Positions 11,857 through 23,949 of a stretch of DNA of 64,000 nucleotides are shown here, piece by piece. The stretch comes from Bidens hawaiensis (taxonomy: Eukaryota > Streptophyta > Magnoliopsida > Asterales > Asteraceae), in the NCBI GenBank assembly GCA_021521415.1, contig JAIQDT010002836.1:145468-209467 (forward strand). Direction: 5' to 3'. The first letter of the stretch is position 1. The number at the start of each line of letters is the position of its first letter. Below the pieces are notes generated by a model, which had not been told where the DNA came from, searched no databases, and saw nothing but the letters and a program-made list of their open reading frames with translations. Both the position numbers and the translations under genes were made by a program.

Positions 11857-12114
11857 ATGTCAACGCCATCATCATCATCTGAACCGGTGTCCCACGCCCC
11901 AGGAAAGGAACCACAGCTTCCTAACCCATCACCACCTCGAGTAGTCCCAACACTAGCAGCCCCTGCACCGAAGAGGCACCGCCCATCTGGAGTCGCGTAC
12001 GAGGACAACGGTAACTGGAGTTGGTACCCGAGTTTGATCGAGCGGTTTGTTTACCGTGAGCAAGTTCCCCCACTACGCCCGGTCCTACATCCTTCAACAC
12101 ACTACCACCCCTAA
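11857..12114 (+). pseudogene. Truncated copy of the pre-gag ORF
   Basis: Starts ATGTCAACGCC and encodes a protein close to the start of the ORF at 1306-2055: Ser-rich N-terminus, PSPPRVVPTLAAPAPKRHRP, then WSWYPSLIERFVYREQVPP. The homology stops at about residue 75, where sequence joins LTR at 12133. It shows that this family's first ORF lies just after the primer-binding site and precedes gag. Everything downstream (coiled coil, acidic tail, gag, pol) has been deleted. Confidence 0.75.
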
Positions 12115-12132
12115 CCCAACCAATGGAGCGCG

Positions 12133-12262
12133 CTTAAGACTTGATGTCTTGGTGGTTTTGAAAACATTATTTATGGTGTTTGATTATAACTAATGACTCT
12201 GATCCTGTTAGTTCACACCCTCTGATGGTAAAACTCCGTTAGTGGATTTTGAGGGTGTGACA
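12133..12262 (+). repeat. 3' end of a second gypsy LTR
   Basis: CTTAAGACTTGATGTCTTGG at 12132 onward repeats 11533 onward to the terminal GTGTGACA, a 600 bp offset. The element is thus LTR - leader - ORF start - LTR end, an internal deletion derivative. Confidence 0.75.
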
Positions 12263-13059
12263 TAAGCGGTTTACGACTCCAAATAAAGTCATATTAATGA
12301 AGGCAGAAACATCAATAACATGTCATACCCAAGCCTCACTTTACCTGATCACAGTTGTCTTATGTAATTTAGTGTCAATCTTTCTTTATTGCGTCAAGAA
12401 AAGAGTCTAGAAAAGAAAAGAAGAAGAAAAAGAGACAGAAAATAAAAGAAAGTTTAAAAGATACGTGTCTTAGATTTTTATCTTCTAATTTATTTCTTCC
12501 TTTATTTTGATTCAAGCCTTGGACTTTCTACGTTTATAGCCACACAAGATCTGATTGTTAAGGCCCTGAGTCTTCTTCTTTGTTTTACTTTCTTTCTTTT
12601 GTTCAAGCCTTGGACTTTCTTTGTTTGTAGTCATACAAGACCTAATTGTTAAGTCCCTGAACCTCTGCTGTAATTTAAATTTTCTAGATCGAGTCAAGTG
12701 TCAATTAATGTACTGTGATCAAATAAGAAAGGTTTAAGTCAAGTTGAGGTGATATGTGAACATGAACGAAGCCTGAGGTGTGATTTAGTATGTAACTTGT
12801 CAGATTAAATGGGGTCCCCATAAGTAATGTGCTTATATATCTTTTTCCGAGGTATGATGGAGTATGTAACTAGTCACATTAAATGGGGTCCGCATAAGTA
12901 TTGAGCTTAATATACATACCTTAACATATCAATTAGACATTGAAATACTTGTTAAGTTCAAAGTGGACAAAATATATCTACAATAAACTTTGGGTTCTTG
13001 GCATAATAATATTGAAATAGAAGGGTGATCTAGGACGTTTTCGGTAAATATGATGATGA
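12263..13059. other. Unassigned sequence with short tandem duplications
   Basis: No gene seen. A 91 bp unit beginning TTCAAGCCTTGGACTTTCT repeats at 12511 and 12602. A second imperfect unit around TTAAATGGGGTCC repeats near 12776 and 12851. Confidence 0.5.
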
Positions 13060-13284
13060 GACAACAAAAAGGAGACAGTAAAGCTTGGCTTTGATGAGCA
13101 CGAGCTTGTCGCCCTCAGTAAAGAAGATTTGATGAAGCAGTACCACTCCCTACTGGCGACAGCCGAAGAAGTCCAAAAGGACAACACGGACCGAATAGTT
13201 GAGAATTTCAACAAGTTTGTTTATTATCTTGTTGAAAATCAACTATTCAACTGCGAGCCCGGCTTCGATTACGAGGCCGACTAA
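13060..13284 (+). pseudogene. C-terminal exon-like fragment of an unknown protein
   Basis: An open frame of about 74 codons ends at the TAA at 13282-13284. It has no initiator ATG near its start, and a possible 3' splice site (GAGACAG) precedes it. The composition is protein-like: a Leu/Glu-rich helical stretch (ALSKEDLMKQYHSLLATAEE) followed by NKFVYYLVENQLFNCEPGFD. It is followed by about 130 bp of T-rich sequence and AATAAAA at 13461, as in a plant 3' UTR. I do not recognise the family. It may be the last exon of a coiled-coil ORF of a retroelement or a captured gene. Confidence 0.4.
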
Positions 13285-13679
13285 ATAAGAAAGCTACCAA
13301 AGCAAATACTAAAGACAAAAGCGAGATTGTAGGGGCTCGTTTTGTTATTTAGTCTTTTGTATTTGTTTATTCTATTTACGATGTATCAAGTTAGCTTTTG
13401 GTATGTTTAATGTATGTTTGGGCCTGAGGCCATGCAATGTTGAGCCCATTGGGTCGTCTTTAATAAAAAAAAAGGCATGGCACGCCTCTCTTATAAGCAT
13501 GCCCATGCACTCACTAACCTGTTGCAAATACTCAAACCTTATCCGCTTACCAGCTCTCCTTCTTTCTCTCATTCTTTCTTTCAACTTCCGGCAATAAACT
13601 AACAACAACAGGATACGAGATCTCTATTGCTTACTAGTGATTTCCGCTAGCTAGTAAGTGAGATTGAAACAAGAACTAG
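13285..13679. other. 3' flank of the fragment, possibly LTR-derived
   Basis: It contains TGTAGGGGCTCG at 13328, an AATAAAA signal near 13461 and a pyrimidine-rich leader (CTCTCCTTCTTTCTCTC, 13554-13570). That layout is compatible with a short LTR but no second copy or duplication was found. Confidence 0.3.
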
Positions 13680-15146
13680 TGTAACATCCCAAATTTCTGT
13701 GAATAATATTAAAATATTATTTATGCTGGAGGAATTAATTTTAGTTAATAAAAAATAATAATATAATAATAATGATTAAAAGATGGTAGGCTAAAAAAGA
13801 TGGAATTAGATTAGATTATGGAATTAAAATGAAGATGGTCCTAAGGTCCATAGGCTTAAGGAGTATAAATACTCCTAAAACCCTAAATACTTTCCATCTC
13901 CATCAATCTACACCTTAGTCTACACCATAAAAAACACACACTTAAGCCAAACACTCTCTACACTATTCTATTCAATGATTCAAGACCAACCAAAGGTAAG
14001 AAATTAACTATCACAGCTGACCCAATATTTTAGAACCAGACAGCGCAGTCCCGGGATGTCGAATGAGCCGTTCGAATCTAGATCTAGCTTTAACCGAGTT
14101 TTTAATCAATCAAAAACGAGCTTAAGGTCGACCTTAGGTTGGATCTGTACACCCTGAAGCTTCCTGGGTTATAAACAATCAAAATCCGGCCAACCGTGGT
14201 GGTTAACGGCAGCTGACGGAGCCGGAATCATTGAAAAAACCTAAAAAAACGCGTTAAAGATGAGCTGGCATACACATATCTAGCAGATATGTGCCCAGCG
14301 CATATGTAGGAGCGCATATGTGTATACGAGCATATATGTACAAGTGTACATACACGATGCATATGTAATGAAACATATACGCTGGAAACATATTCGGAGG
14401 TTTGAACTTCGGTTTTTTGATAAGGTCAGCTTAACCCCAGTCAGGGGCTCTGACCCTTGGACCCCGCTAGGGACTGCCGCCCCTAGAACCCCGCTGCCAG
14501 GGGCACTGCCCCCGGACCCTCGTTAGCTAGGGTTTCACTAACTTAGAAGTATGATATAGTTAGAAGTAGTTAATTGATACTATAATAGTTACACAATTAG
14601 CCGTGCACAGCTAAGGAGTGGTATTATTATAAACTCAAAAGGGAATAGGACGCATGTGAGTTTATAGCCCCATTTCCTTGTTATGTTTTCGCGGCTGTGT
14701 GCATACTCGATGTGATTGGTTAATACACTTACCTTAAGTGGTAAGTGTATGATATATGAATGCTTTATGAATGATATACGAATTATATATGAATGCTATA
14801 GAAAATTTTAAGAGTATGTATGAATGTGTGTATATATATATAAAGAAATGTGTGTATGGTTGTATGATTGTCTGGTTGTATGGTAAAAGGGTGGCAGACC
14901 CTAAAAATATCTATTGAAGGAGGGTGGAAGACCCTAATAATATATGTGAAAGGAGGATGGTATACCCTAATAATATTTGTGAAAGGAGGGTGACAGGCCC
15001 TAATAATATCTGTGAAAGGAGGGTGGCAGACGCTAAAAATATCTACGAAAGGAGGGTGGCAGACCCTAATAATATATGTGAAAGGAGGGTGGCAGACCCT
15101 AATAATATCTTACAATTTGAAATAACACGTAGTGGAGTGAGGTAAC
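13680..15146 (+). repeat. Truncated gypsy LTR, relative of the solo LTR at 15844
   Basis: Begins TGTAACATCCC. It shares with 15844-18384 the TATA box (TATAAATA, 13864-13871), an ACCCTAAA leader and a long block with GCCCCATTTCCTTGTTATG and TTACCTTAAGTGGTAAGTGT (about 14665-14750 and 17130-17220). It stops inside a minisatellite and lacks the last part of the LTR. No coding sequence. Confidence 0.65.
14890..15112 (+). repeat. 33 bp minisatellite inside the truncated LTR
   Basis: About seven units of GGAGGGTGGCAGACCCTAAT plus AATATCTGTGAAA with small changes. Because 33 is divisible by three it gives a chance ORF, which is not a gene. Confidence 0.9.
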
Positions 15147-15485
15147 ATTATTTTTCATTAAGTGAATAACTCTTGAACTTATTGAACTCAGTTGAGACCC
15201 CCACAACACGTACAAAACTTGGTGTTCAATTCAATCTTCACAGTACTATAGCAAATTATGTGGCCATTTACAAACCTACATGAGTGCTCTAAAGAGATAG
15301 CCCATATCTCTTATAGAAGGCGGCCTCTCCTTCACACTCCCATAGGTGATTTCAATTAAAAGGCTACCTCATACATAGACTAACCTACATTTTGATTATG
15401 GAATCATTAGGAACATAAGAATATTCCTCAAGTCCGTCTCAAAAAACCACATCATTAGGCTATGAATTCACTAAGAATATATATC
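15147..15485 (-). mobile_element. 3' untranslated/LTR region of the old Copia element
   Basis: It lies just downstream (minus direction) of the RNase H stop codon. AT-rich with ATATATATTCTTAGTGAAT-type sequence; the LTR edges were not found. Confidence 0.4.
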
Positions 15486-15843
15486 TCAATCTTTTTTTAA
15501 GACACTACCTTTCACATTAGGGATGGGAATGTAGTGTAATTTAGGATTCATATGGTTTGGTTTGACCACTCTGGGTGCCCGCCATATGATCCTCACTATT
15601 GGGCTTAAGCCCCACCCCCTCAACGTGGATAAGACCAAACCTTTAGTAAATCCTTTAGTTAATGGATTTGTCAAATTCCTCTCAGTTTCATTAATTCCAA
15701 AGCCATAACACTGTTTTTCAGCATATGTGTTAACCGAACCATGTATTAGACGTATATGCCTTTTCTTGCCATTATACACATCATTCTTGGCGATACCTAT
15801 AGCAGCCTGTGAATCACAATGGATAGGAATAGGAATTACCTCC
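15486..15843 (-). pseudogene. Copia polyprotein, C-terminal RNase H fragment (old element)
   Basis: It encodes HCDSQAAIGIAKN followed by YNGKKRHIRLIHGSV and, near the end, NPLTKGFTKGLV and LRGWGLSP, the standard end of Ty1/Copia RNase H. The frame has shifts. At 15843 it is interrupted by the solo LTR, and the upstream half of the domain (AWQEAEWLRSLLGNIP) resumes at 18389-18470, which proves the insertion. The piece belongs to the same minus-strand Copia element as the blocks at 18385-21247, 37277-37723 and 38153-38312. Confidence 0.85.
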
Positions 15844-16639
15844 TGTAAGATCCCGGATTTTCAAAGAATAATATTTAAATATACTATTTATTTATGGTCT
15901 AAAAATTTCTCGGAGTAATAGAAAAATTATAATAATATAATAAAGAAAGTTGTGTCGAGTTGTCGTGTGATAGTAACTAATTAATATTAATAAAGAAAAG
16001 AAAGATGGACTTAGATTAATTAAGATGGATTAAAGGGTAATGGACCTTAGGTCCATGGGCTTTAAGGGATATAAATACCCCCTTAAACCATTCTAAACCC
16101 TAACTCTCATTTCCATCTTCCATAATCTCTACACACACTCTAGAACACACACACACCTCCTTATCATTTGCGGCCGAGAGAGGAGAAGGAAGAATGAGAT
16201 CGAACGTGATTCTTGATAGATCCTTCAATATACAAGATCTTAGGTTCATAACTAAGCCAAACAAACATGAAAAGGTATGTTTCGATCTTAAAGTTTACAT
16301 TTATATAAACGTTTAGCCTTGAAACTTAAAACAAGAATAGATCGGGTATAAACGAAACGTAAAGTTGTAAACTTGATGCTAAAACGAACTTGATGGACCT
16401 ATAAACGTGTATGGCTCGTTAAAGAACACCCTAGATCTAGTTTTAAATGTTTAGCCTTAAAGGTTCATGCTTTATGTTATAAACGGGTTAAGCATCGAGC
16501 CAGGGACGTTTAAGGAAGTGAATACGGGTCATATCGAACCTTTGTAAGGTGTCGGGGTTATGGATGGGTCAAATATGAGCCTAAATGAGGTGATTGGATT
16601 GGAACGAATGGCTATAACCAAACCCGTAGCTGCTGCGGG

Positions 16640-16865
16640 GTAACTTCGCCATAGGAGTTCGTATGCATATAAGTTCGCTGGATAATAAGTTCGTTTTTGT
16701 TAACTTCGCCACTTTCAAGTTTGCTGCTGATAAGTTCGCCACAAATAATTTCGCTGGATAACAAGTTCGCGTATATCTAAGTTCGCTTATATCTAAGTTT
16801 GCTTACATCTAAGTGCGCTTATATCTAAGTTCGCTTATAACAAAGTTCGCTTGTATCTAAGTTCT
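16640..16865 (+). repeat. Array of TAAGTTCGC / AACTTCGCC words
   Basis: At least a dozen degenerate copies, about 15-25 bp apart, of (T)AAGTTCGCT or AACTTCGCC within the solo LTR. Confidence 0.8.
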
Positions 16866-17599
16866 CTTATACCAAGACCCAGATACATGGTGACCCGTAT
16901 GTGTATGTATACGTGTATACACTTGATAGTATGCATTGTAAGGACTTAAGGGATAAAATACAAGAATGTTAAAATAAAGGAAAACCGTAAATATGCTAAG
17001 TAAAAGTAATTTAATATAAGGACATTAGATTAGATCGGATGAGTATTGATACGTGAAACTTATATACAGTTAACCGAGCTCAATTAAGAAGGGATTAACA
17101 ATTAACGGAGAAAGAAACATGATCCAGGTGAGTTTCTAGCCCCATTTCCTTGTTATGTTTTCGGGGCTGTGTGCATACTCGATTTGATTAGTTAATAAAC
17201 TTACCTTAAGTGGTAAGTGTATGCTATATATGATATATGTGATAGATATGAATGATTGCTTGTTGGTACGTGAAAGATCTTCGGATATTTCGCGTACTGT
17301 CAGGTTATAAATAAATATATGAATATTATATGTAATGTATGGGTGATGTATTAACGTTGTGAATGAATTCTTGTCAGAGCGTGAACGATCTTCGGATATT
17401 GCATGTATCGACAAGGAATATGATTGTTAAATGAATGATGTGAAGGACGCCTAGAGTGTTCTCATGCTACGATATAATTGTTTTATATGCAAAGTAAGTG
17501 TATGCAAGTACATGAATGGTAAATGAGTTCTATGTCTGACATAGTAAGTTAGGATGGAAAATTCCTCTAACTTCCATTGGATATAGACTTGGCATGAGA

Positions 17600-17930
17600 T
17601 GGCGTAGTTAAGGACTGCGGGCCTTATACGTGTTATAGATGATAGATGAGAACGTAGTTAAGGACTGTGGACCTTATACGTACTTCAGATAGGAGCTAGC
17701 ATAGGAAAGGACTGCGGACCTTATACGTGCTGTAATTGCATTGTGATAGCATAGGGGAGGACTATGGACTTCGTACGTGCTATGAAATAGGTTGCAACAT
17801 AGGGAAGGACTGTGGACCTTGTACATGTTGTTAATGTAGGATGGTATAGGGAAGGATTGCGGACCTTGCACGTACCATAAATGGTGAACATAGGTAAGGA
17901 CTGCGGACCTTTTAGTGTTCACGACCTTGA
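17600..17930 (+). repeat. Minisatellite of about 50 bp in the solo LTR
   Basis: Seven imperfect units centred on AAGGACTGCGGACCTTATAC and flanked by a short variable spacer. It occupies the same relative place as the 33 bp array in the related LTR at 14890. Confidence 0.85.
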
Positions 17931-18384
17931 GTATAGGTACAGACGGCGGACTATGAACATACTCTCGGTAAGCTGAGGTAAGTAAGAGAATGTATGCATG
18001 AATGTATGTTGGAAAGGTAATTGGTTAAGTATGGATATGTATCTTCAGATATGTAAGTAGGTATGAAATGTGTATGTATTGTATGTCTCCTGATTAACTA
18101 GAACTCACTCAGCGTAGCTGACTTTAGTATGCACGCAGGTGAGTAAATTGGGAAAGCTAACTTGAGTGGACACATGGTGGGAAAATTAGAGACTAGCATC
18201 TGAAGACTCAAAGATGTCTTAATGTTAATTGACGTTTATTTTGAAAGACAAGTTGTAAATTATTATGTAATGTTTTATGAAAGTTTTATATTCCACATAA
18301 AGTTTTATTTAACTCTGAAGTTTAGAACTGTGTTTATGAGTAAATCCAACGTCGAATGTAGGGTTCCGGTAACGGGGCCTTACA

Positions 18385-21247
18385 CCTCCCTTCTTCATTA
18401 TGGAATATTACCTAATAAACTTCTCAACCATTCTGCTTCTTGCCATGCTAACTCACAATTTCCTTCTAATACGAAAAGTCGTTTATTATATATTATAACG
18501 CAAATTTAATTCTATAGTACCCTTAAGATACCTAATTAATCGATGAGGTGCATACCAATGTTCTTTACTAGGATTACGTGTGTAACGACTTAGTCTATTA
18601 ATCGTATAAGCTATGTATGGTCTAGTGTGATTCATTTAAAACATCGCCCTTCCTATAATCCTTGCATATTCATGTTGTGATACACCTTCATTTTGATTCT
18701 TTTTAAGGTGTACACTAGGATCATAAAGAGTTTTTACGGGGTTTACATCAAAATAACCAAAATTTTAAGCACTTGTACATCATAGTGTAATTGATTTAAA
18801 GATATACCATATTACTTTCTTTTTATTTTAATTCCTATAATTACATCAACATGACCCATATCTTTCATCTTAAATTTAGATGAATATCATCCTCATAGAC
18901 ATATAATGACATATCCTGATTCAAATTGTATAGAGTAGTCCTAGAATTCAAATTGTTTGGAGTATACACTTAAATCAGAATTATTCATCACATAACCATC
19001 CATTTTTAAGGTATTATCTATTTTTTTATACCATTTCCTAGGTGCTTGTTTTTAATCTTTATAAAGATTTTATAAGTTTACATACTTTATTATCTTGACC
19101 TGAAATAATAAAATTGTAACATACAGATCTCCTCATCTAAATCATAAATTTAAATGTTGTTTTAACATCCATTTGTTGAATAACTAGATCACGTATATAT
19201 GCTAAAGCAATAGTGACCTAATAGTTATGATTTTAGTTACTAGAAAAATATGTGTCAAAATAATCAAGACCTTTTTTAGTGAACCCTATAATTACAAGTC
19301 TAGCCTTGTATTTATGAATAGTTCCATCAGGTCTTAGTTTTATCTTAAAAATTCATTTACTAGTAATGGGCTTAATCTTTAGGCAATTTGGTCAACTCCC
19401 AAGGATTATTAAATAATAAAAAATCTAATATACCTTTATTTGACTTTCCACAAACTAGCATCAATAGAAGTTAAAGCTTCTTGATAAGTTTGAGGATATT
19501 TTCAATCAAGTATACATAAATAAATTTCTCATTAAGCATATGAATATGAAAGTTTTAAGTTAAATAAGTTTTAGCAAAATCTAGTCCATAGCTAGTTGAG
19601 TTCTACATCTATTACACCTTAAGGGCTCAATATTATCAATAATCTCATTGATTGAACTAGAAGATGTTGTATTAGCAGGAAACATAGCATTAGATAACAC
19701 AATATCTTTACATCTTTTCAAGGAAATTCATTTTCAAAAAATTCAGCATCTCTAGATTCAATAATTGTTCTATCATTTAATAACATGAATCTGTATGCAA
19801 CACTATTTTGAGCATAACCAGCAAATGCCGAATCTAGGGTTTTAGATCCAATGTTTTTTCTTTTAAAATTAGGCAACCCAACTTTAGCCAAACAACCCCA
19901 CACTTTCTTAAATTGAAGTTAGGATCATAGCCTTTCCATAAGTTCATATGGTGTGTTTTGTTTTATCTTTACCTTTATGTTGAATTCAATTAATTACATG
20001 ACAAGCAGATAAAACAGCTCCCCTCATGTTATCAGATAACCTCGTACTTAAAAGCATTCCATTCATCATATTTTTAAGGGTTCTACTTTTTCGTTCGGCT
20101 ATACCATTCTGTTGATAAACATACGACGCACTAAACTCATGTATAATACCATTTCGTTCACAAAATTCTTTAAAAGTGCTAGTAATATATTCACCACCTC
20201 GATCAAATCTTAATCTTTTGATTTTTCAGTTTAGTTGGATTTTAACTTCATATTTATATATAATATACGTTTTGTCGATCTCATCTTTAGACCTCAAGAG
20301 GTAAACTTTAGTATATCTCAAATAATCATCATTAGAAGTCATATAATAAGTTCTAGCAACTTTGTACTTATACTAATTACCTTTTTAAAATGGCTTTTAG
20401 CATTTTGGCTTCTACACTTACATGACAGTTAACCATTTCACACATGTTACTAACATGAATCGTGCCCGCATTTTTAAGTCTTTTAATGGATGAAAATCAA
20501 CATGACCAAATCTAGCATGCTTCATATTAGCAGATTCAACATTAGAAGCATAACTAGATGCATTATCAGAAACATTAATAGTGTTCGTGACAAATAATCC
20601 ACCACTAAGATAGGCCTTCCCAACAAAGTTTCCATTCTTTATAATAACAGTTTTATCATATTCTATTACTTGTTTCAGGCCAACTTTGTTGAGAACTACC
20701 TTGGATACTATATTCCTAAGAAGAGAATGAACATATAAAACATCAAATAAACCAAAGTTTTTTCATGAGTAAGTTTTAGAAGAACCTTCCCATTGTTGTG
20801 AACTCCAGACGTGCCCTTTGTTCCCATGTAAACCGGTTAACCATTGACCACTTTTTGAAAATCAGACATTAAACTTTTATTGTTGCAATAGTGCCTTAAA
20901 GCCCCGAAGTATAAGATCCATTTGGTTTCATTTTCCACCATATTTAGTTCAATCACAACAGCAATTACTTCTTCATTTTTAGCAACATTTAGTTGAGCAC
21001 CTTGATCTCTTCTTTAATGACATTGATAAGCTTTGTGACCAGTTTTCCCGCATGCATAGCATTGACATGGTTTTTTATTGAACTTTTTCCATCATCCTTG
21101 TGAACCCCAAGCTTCCCTTTTTCTTTCCCATAATGTTTAAAGTTGTTAGTTTTCTTGTCTCTTCCGTATATTTATTACCCATTTTGGTTCTTAGGGACTC
21201 CATAAGATTAGCACTAAAAGTATTTAAAAAATGTGGGAAAGCTTATC
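18385..21247 (-). pseudogene. Copia gag-pol remnant: zinc knuckle, protease, integrase, RT
   Basis: On the minus strand, from high to low coordinates: a CCHC zinc knuckle CYACGKTGHKAYQC (21020-21061); a protease trace with ETKWILYFGA near 20920; integrase C-terminal core with FCERNGIIHEF, QQNGIAERKSRTLKNMMNG and WGCLAKVGLPNFKRK...SRDAEFFENEFP (about 20250-19718); RT with NPWELTKLPKD near 19400, QAPRKWY near 19040 and a damaged YxDD region near 18900; and the front of RNase H at 18470-18389. Many frameshifts and stops make it non-functional. It ends at 21247, where the SIRE-type element is inserted, and continues at 33629. Confidence 0.85.
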
Positions 21248-21651
21248 TGTTGGTGCATAATGTCAGTAGTTCAGTATCTTGTGTTTTGTCTGTGTCTGTA
21301 ATCGTTTAGTTTGTTTGTAATGTTTTGAATATTGTTTATTGTATGTTCGCTAGTGTTAGGCGAACTTGGAGGATAAGCGAAGTTATGACAACTTCGCCTA
21401 GCTTGTAGGCGAAGTTGTCGAGGTCTATTTAAACCTCAACTTCGGATTTTAGAAGTTTTTCAGAACGTGTTTTTGGTGATCTTGTGCATCACGTGTTGGC
21501 AATAGAATTACATCAAGTTCTCAAGTATTATCTCGTGTGTTTACATACTCATTTAACGTATTGCTTGTCTTACACTCGTATCTTATTACGTGGGGATTCC
21601 GCACCCTCGTGTTACGAGATACTCCTGTGTAGATCTGGCTGGGAACCTACA
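21248..21651 (+). repeat. 5' LTR of the SIRE-type element
   Basis: Runs from TGTTGGTGCA to GGGAACCTACA. A TATA-like TATTTAAA (21425-21432) follows the hairpin GCGAAGTTATGACAACTTCGC (21382 onward). The primer-binding site follows at once. Confidence 0.95.
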
Positions 21652-21653
21652 AT

Positions 21654-21665
21654 TGGTATCAGAGC
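21654..21665 (+). other. Primer-binding site (initiator tRNA-Met)
   Basis: TGGTATCAGAGC two bases after the 5' LTR. Confidence 0.9.
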
Positions 21666-22146
21666 CATTGCTCGTGATTGTGTGGTTCGGGATTATCACA
21701 CGGGTGTTAAGATCGTTCCGTTTGACTATTCGCGGAACGAGTTTACGTTGAAATACTTTGTTTTTGTCGTTTGTCCTTCTTCCCTCATCGAATATACCTC
21801 CAAATCACCCTCACGACCCTCGCAATAAACCTAACTAAAACCTGCAAAACTCAGTTGTTCATCAAGCGAAGTTGCCGTCACAAAAGGTAGGGTTTAAGCG
21901 AACTTATAGGGTTTAAGCGAAGATATAATATTTGGCGAAGTTGTTCAGCGAACTTAAGCCCAAGCGATGTTAAGTAGCAGGCGAAGTTGTTAGGCTAGCG
22001 AAGTTGTTCAGATTTAAGGTTCAAGCGAAGTTATATTAAAGCGAAGTTATATTAAAGAAGTTAAATTGAAGCGAAGTTATATTAACTTCGCTATTGCTGT
22101 TCACAGAATTCTGTTTTTTTTATTCTTTAATCTCTATTCTTCAACT
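21666..22146 (+). other. 5' leader of the SIRE-type element with GCGAAGTT array
   Basis: Non-coding leader between the primer-binding site and gag. From about 21860 to 22095 it carries roughly ten copies of GCGAAGTT or GCGAACTT, plus one AACTTCGC. An in-frame ATG at 22066 lies inside this array and is not the likely gag start. Confidence 0.7.
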
Positions 22147-23928
22147 ATGACTTCGATAAACATCACAGAGCTGGTAAAGATGGAGGTTGAAGCCGGTTCA
22201 GAAACTAAAGCTCCAAAACTGCTTAAGGGTACCGATTTCGTTGCATGGAAAGATCGTTTTGAACAGTATGTGAAGTATCAAGATGCTAAGATGTGGGTTT
22301 GCATTCAAGACGGGTACATTCCACCAACATCCATGTTTGAAGGTCGTGAACAGATTAAGAAGTACAGTAAGATGGAAGAGGACGAAAAGAAAATGTATGA
22401 GGCAGAGAGTAAAGCTCATGCAGCTATAACAATGGCTCTTCCACAAGAGATTCTTCATACCTTCAAGAAATACAAAACTGCTAGAGAGCTATGGGAAGCA
22501 CTAGAAAATAGATATGAAGGTAATGTGGGGATACGTACTTCCAAGACAAAGCTGCTAAAGACCCAATTCTCTGTATTCAAGTATTTGAAAAATGAATCAC
22601 TTGATGATATCATCACACGATATTATCATTTGATGACCGAACTAAATAATTACTCCATTGAATACAAGGAAGAAGAGGTAGTAGAGAAACTTCTTGATGC
22701 TCTTCCACCGAAATGGGAAATGTACACTGTACTGATGAGAGAAGATAAAGATTTTGACAAGATTGATTTGGAAACAGTGGTCAATAAGTTACAAAATTTT
22801 GAACTTAACATGGCTCGAAAGGAGACACCAACTAATCAGGTTCAGGATCCGGGAATGTATGGTGCTAAAGTCACTCCGAGCTCAAGTTCAAAATTAGAAT
22901 CCACTGCCTACTACTCTAAGGGGGAATCAAACTCCACTCCAGATAGTCATGTGATTCTCAATATGGATGGTGACGTATGTTTAGTAGCAGGAGGGAGTAA
23001 TTCCTCAAAGCCTCAAACTACAACTGGAAATTTCTCATCCAATGCTCCAAACAATAACTACTCACAGATGCCTATGAGTGTGAAATCTGCTGAACAACAG
23101 TTTGCCCTCTATGCATCTTTCATTGCATCTTATGAGAACCATATCAAAGGTAAAATAGTAGACCCTGCAACTTTGGATGAAGACTATGATCAGATCGATG
23201 CTGATGATTTTGAAGAGATGGATCTGCAGTGGCAGATGGCTATGATAGTAAGAAGGGTAAAGAGATTCATGAAGAAAACGGGTAGAAAGTTCGTTGGAGA
23301 AAGACCAGGGTTTGATAAATCAAAGGTTCGATGTTACAACTGTCAACATAATGGATACTTTGCTAAGGAATGTACAAATGAGAGAGTCGAACGAAGTCAG
23401 AACAGGCCTACACAACAGAATGGGGGTGGTAGTGAAAATAGGGCTATGGTATCTCGACAGAATGGTGGATACAACTGGAATATACAAGTTGAGGAAGTGT
23501 TCGAACATGCTAATTTGGTAAACATCAAAACTGGAGGAAGTGAGAGAGAGACGAGAGAAGATCAGGCATACATTGCAGAAGTGAACGATCAGCTCTCTGA
23601 GGTAAGTTCTGAACTTCATTGTGAACAATGTGAAAATCTGTCTGAACAATTAAAAACATTAACTGATCAGTTTGTTAGTTTGGATACTCAATTTAAAAAC
23701 CTGAAAGAAGAACATCACTACTCTAAAACTAAAGAAAATAGTTACTCGGTAAAAATAAAAGCTAGTGAAAAGGATATCGGAAGTCTTAAAGCCAGTCTAG
23801 CTGAAAAAATACAAGTAATTGATCTTAGTTATGAAGTGTTAGAAGAAAAGACCAAACTAATTGCTGAAAAAGATAAACAGATAGCTGATTACCAGGTAAA
23901 AGTGGTGGAACTAAACAGAAACATTTAA
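22147..23928 (+). pseudogene. SIRE-type gag, N-terminal and central part
   Basis: A 593-residue frame starting MTSINITELVKMEVEAG, chosen over the upstream ATG at 22066 because it opens with the conserved gag start. Residues 20-240 form the Copia gag (UBN2-type) domain: LLKGTDFVAWKDRFEQYV, AWxxLxxRYEG-like segments, LLDALPPKWEMYTVLM. A CCHC-type zinc knuckle lies near residue 420, CYNCQHNGYFAKEC, in which the ligand His is Tyr. The C-terminal 120 residues are coiled coil (LTDQFVSLDTQFKNLKEEH). The frame ends early at 23926-23928; the downstream frame at 23950 continues the same protein, so a frameshift has split gag. Confidence 0.85.
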
Positions 23929-23949
23929 CAATTTAGAAATTCTTCAGCA

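Larger units (their letters stand above)
15844..18384 (+). mobile_element. Solo LTR of a gypsy element, 2541 bp
   Basis: Begins TGTAAGATCCCGG and ends CGGGGCCTTACA, so it has the inverted ends TGTAAG/CTTACA. It is flanked by the 5 bp duplication CCTCC (15839-15843 and 18385-18389). TATAAATA at 16070-16077 and an ACCCTAACTC leader show plus orientation. It contains a block rich in AAGTTCGC words (16640-16865) and a minisatellite (17600-17930). No internal region remains, which is the usual product of recombination between the two LTRs. Confidence 0.92.

Noticed and set aside
14890..15145. Repeats with regular spacing that might suggest a CRISPR array or a repeat protein
   Set aside because: Units are contiguous 33 bp minisatellite copies without unique spacers, in a plant LTR; the ORF is a by-product of a unit length divisible by three.
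22066..22146. Upstream ATG as the start of SIRE-type gag
   Set aside because: It lies in the GCGAAGTT array of the leader; the conserved gag start is at 22147.
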